DNA from: Pseudomonas luteola NBRC 103146
GTDB lineage: Bacteria > Pseudomonadota > Gammaproteobacteria > Pseudomonadales > Pseudomonadaceae
Direction: 5' to 3'
Assembly: GCF_002091675.1 (NCBI RefSeq)
Contig: NZ_BDAE01000014.1
Span: 62,001 to 126,000, forward strand
Length of the DNA stretch: 64,000 nt
Both the position numbers and the translations under genes were made by a program. Below the pieces are notes generated by a model. That model ran no database searches, was not told the DNA's origin, and worked only from the letters and a program-made list of their open reading frames with translations. Shown here piece by piece: positions 63,880 to 64,000 of the stretch. Within the stretch, counting starts at the first letter, position 1, and each line of letters starts with the position of its first letter.

Positions 63880-64000
63880 ATGACTATACGCTCGAAGATA
63901 TCGTTTCTGCTTCTAGCCGGCCTGCTGGCTTGCGGCTCTGCATCAGCCATGTCCAGTTCGGTACCAACCGGCACGACGTTTTATGATCCCGAAAAGGCGT
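63880..64000 (+). CDS. Secreted protein, 5' end only
   Basis: An open frame of 40 codons running off the right edge. GAGGG precedes the ATG. The signal peptide MTIRSKISFLLLAGLLACGSASA is followed by MSSSVPTGTTFYDPEKA. The PTGTT-YDPEKA start recalls the N-terminus of bacterial aryl-sulfate sulfotransferases, from memory; the fragment is too short to assign. The cysteine at LLACGS is also compatible with a lipobox. Confidence 0.6.
   Translation, partial: MTIRSKISFLLLAGLLACGSASAMSSSVPTGTTFYDPEKA

Overview
The window reads as chromosomal DNA of a free-living or plant-associated gammaproteobacterium near the Halomonadaceae/Pseudomonas groups. The evidence is a 531-residue isocitrate lyase, a secreted-type malate:quinone oxidoreductase, DNA polymerase II, a PfeRSA-like catecholate siderophore locus, a zinc-finger-less DksA2 next to a COG0523 GTPase, and an RsmY/RsmZ-like small RNA. 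The genus cannot be fixed from the sequence. Base composition is mid-50s % GC by eye, with an AT-richer stretch at about 57.0-58.6 kb. I saw no rRNA, tRNA, CRISPR array, transposase or integrase.

Layout. 1-5.6 kb (minus): a probable quinate/shikimate operon with type II dehydroquinase, a catabolic-type quinate/shikimate dehydrogenase, an MFS organic-acid carrier and a TRAP transporter whose binding-protein gene runs off the left edge. 5.9-7.9 kb: two half-size DMT transporters divergent from a LysR regulator. 8.4-10 kb: mqo. 10.8-20.2 kb: an oligogalacturonate (pectin fragment) island with an enolase-superfamily enzyme, KdgM-type porin, TogT-like carrier, a sodium symporter gene cut by an in-frame amber codon, oligogalacturonate lyase, a FadR-type regulator and a secreted hydrolase. 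20-30 kb: DedA, poxB, a DUF2242 lipoprotein, topB with a LexA-like box, a zinc alcohol dehydrogenase behind a KdgR-like operator, and an M48 lipoprotein protease.

30.3-38.6 kb: catecholate siderophore locus in the order response regulator, sensor kinase (frameshifted in a run of eight G), FepA/PfeA-like receptor, binding protein, two permeases and ATPase. 38.6-44.5 kb: zntB, ppnN, polB and a histidine phosphatase. 44.65-44.77 kb: a roughly 116-nt RNA gene with four hairpins presenting GGA loops and a strong terminator, the signature of a CsrA/RsmA-titrating RNA. 44.8-50.8 kb (minus): uppP, then a FecCD-type ABC importer, COG0523 GTPase and dksA2 behind a near-consensus Zur box. 50.9-58.6 kb: a GGDEF/EAL protein, an EamA exporter and two acyltransferase-3 proteins. 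58.7-64 kb: aceA with a 28-bp RccR-type operator, an alpha/beta hydrolase, a conserved membrane protein, a DUF1883 protein and the 5' end of a secreted protein.

Themes. Carbon genes (quinate, pectin fragments, malate, pyruvate, glyoxylate shunt) sit beside metal acquisition (iron through the enterobactin-type system, a zinc-starvation block). Several loci keep recognisable operators: KdgR-like, RccR-like, Zur, Fur-like and LexA-like. Two genes are broken by single events, the symporter by an amber codon and the sensor kinase by a homopolymer frameshift. Both could be real switches or decay, or sequencing errors.
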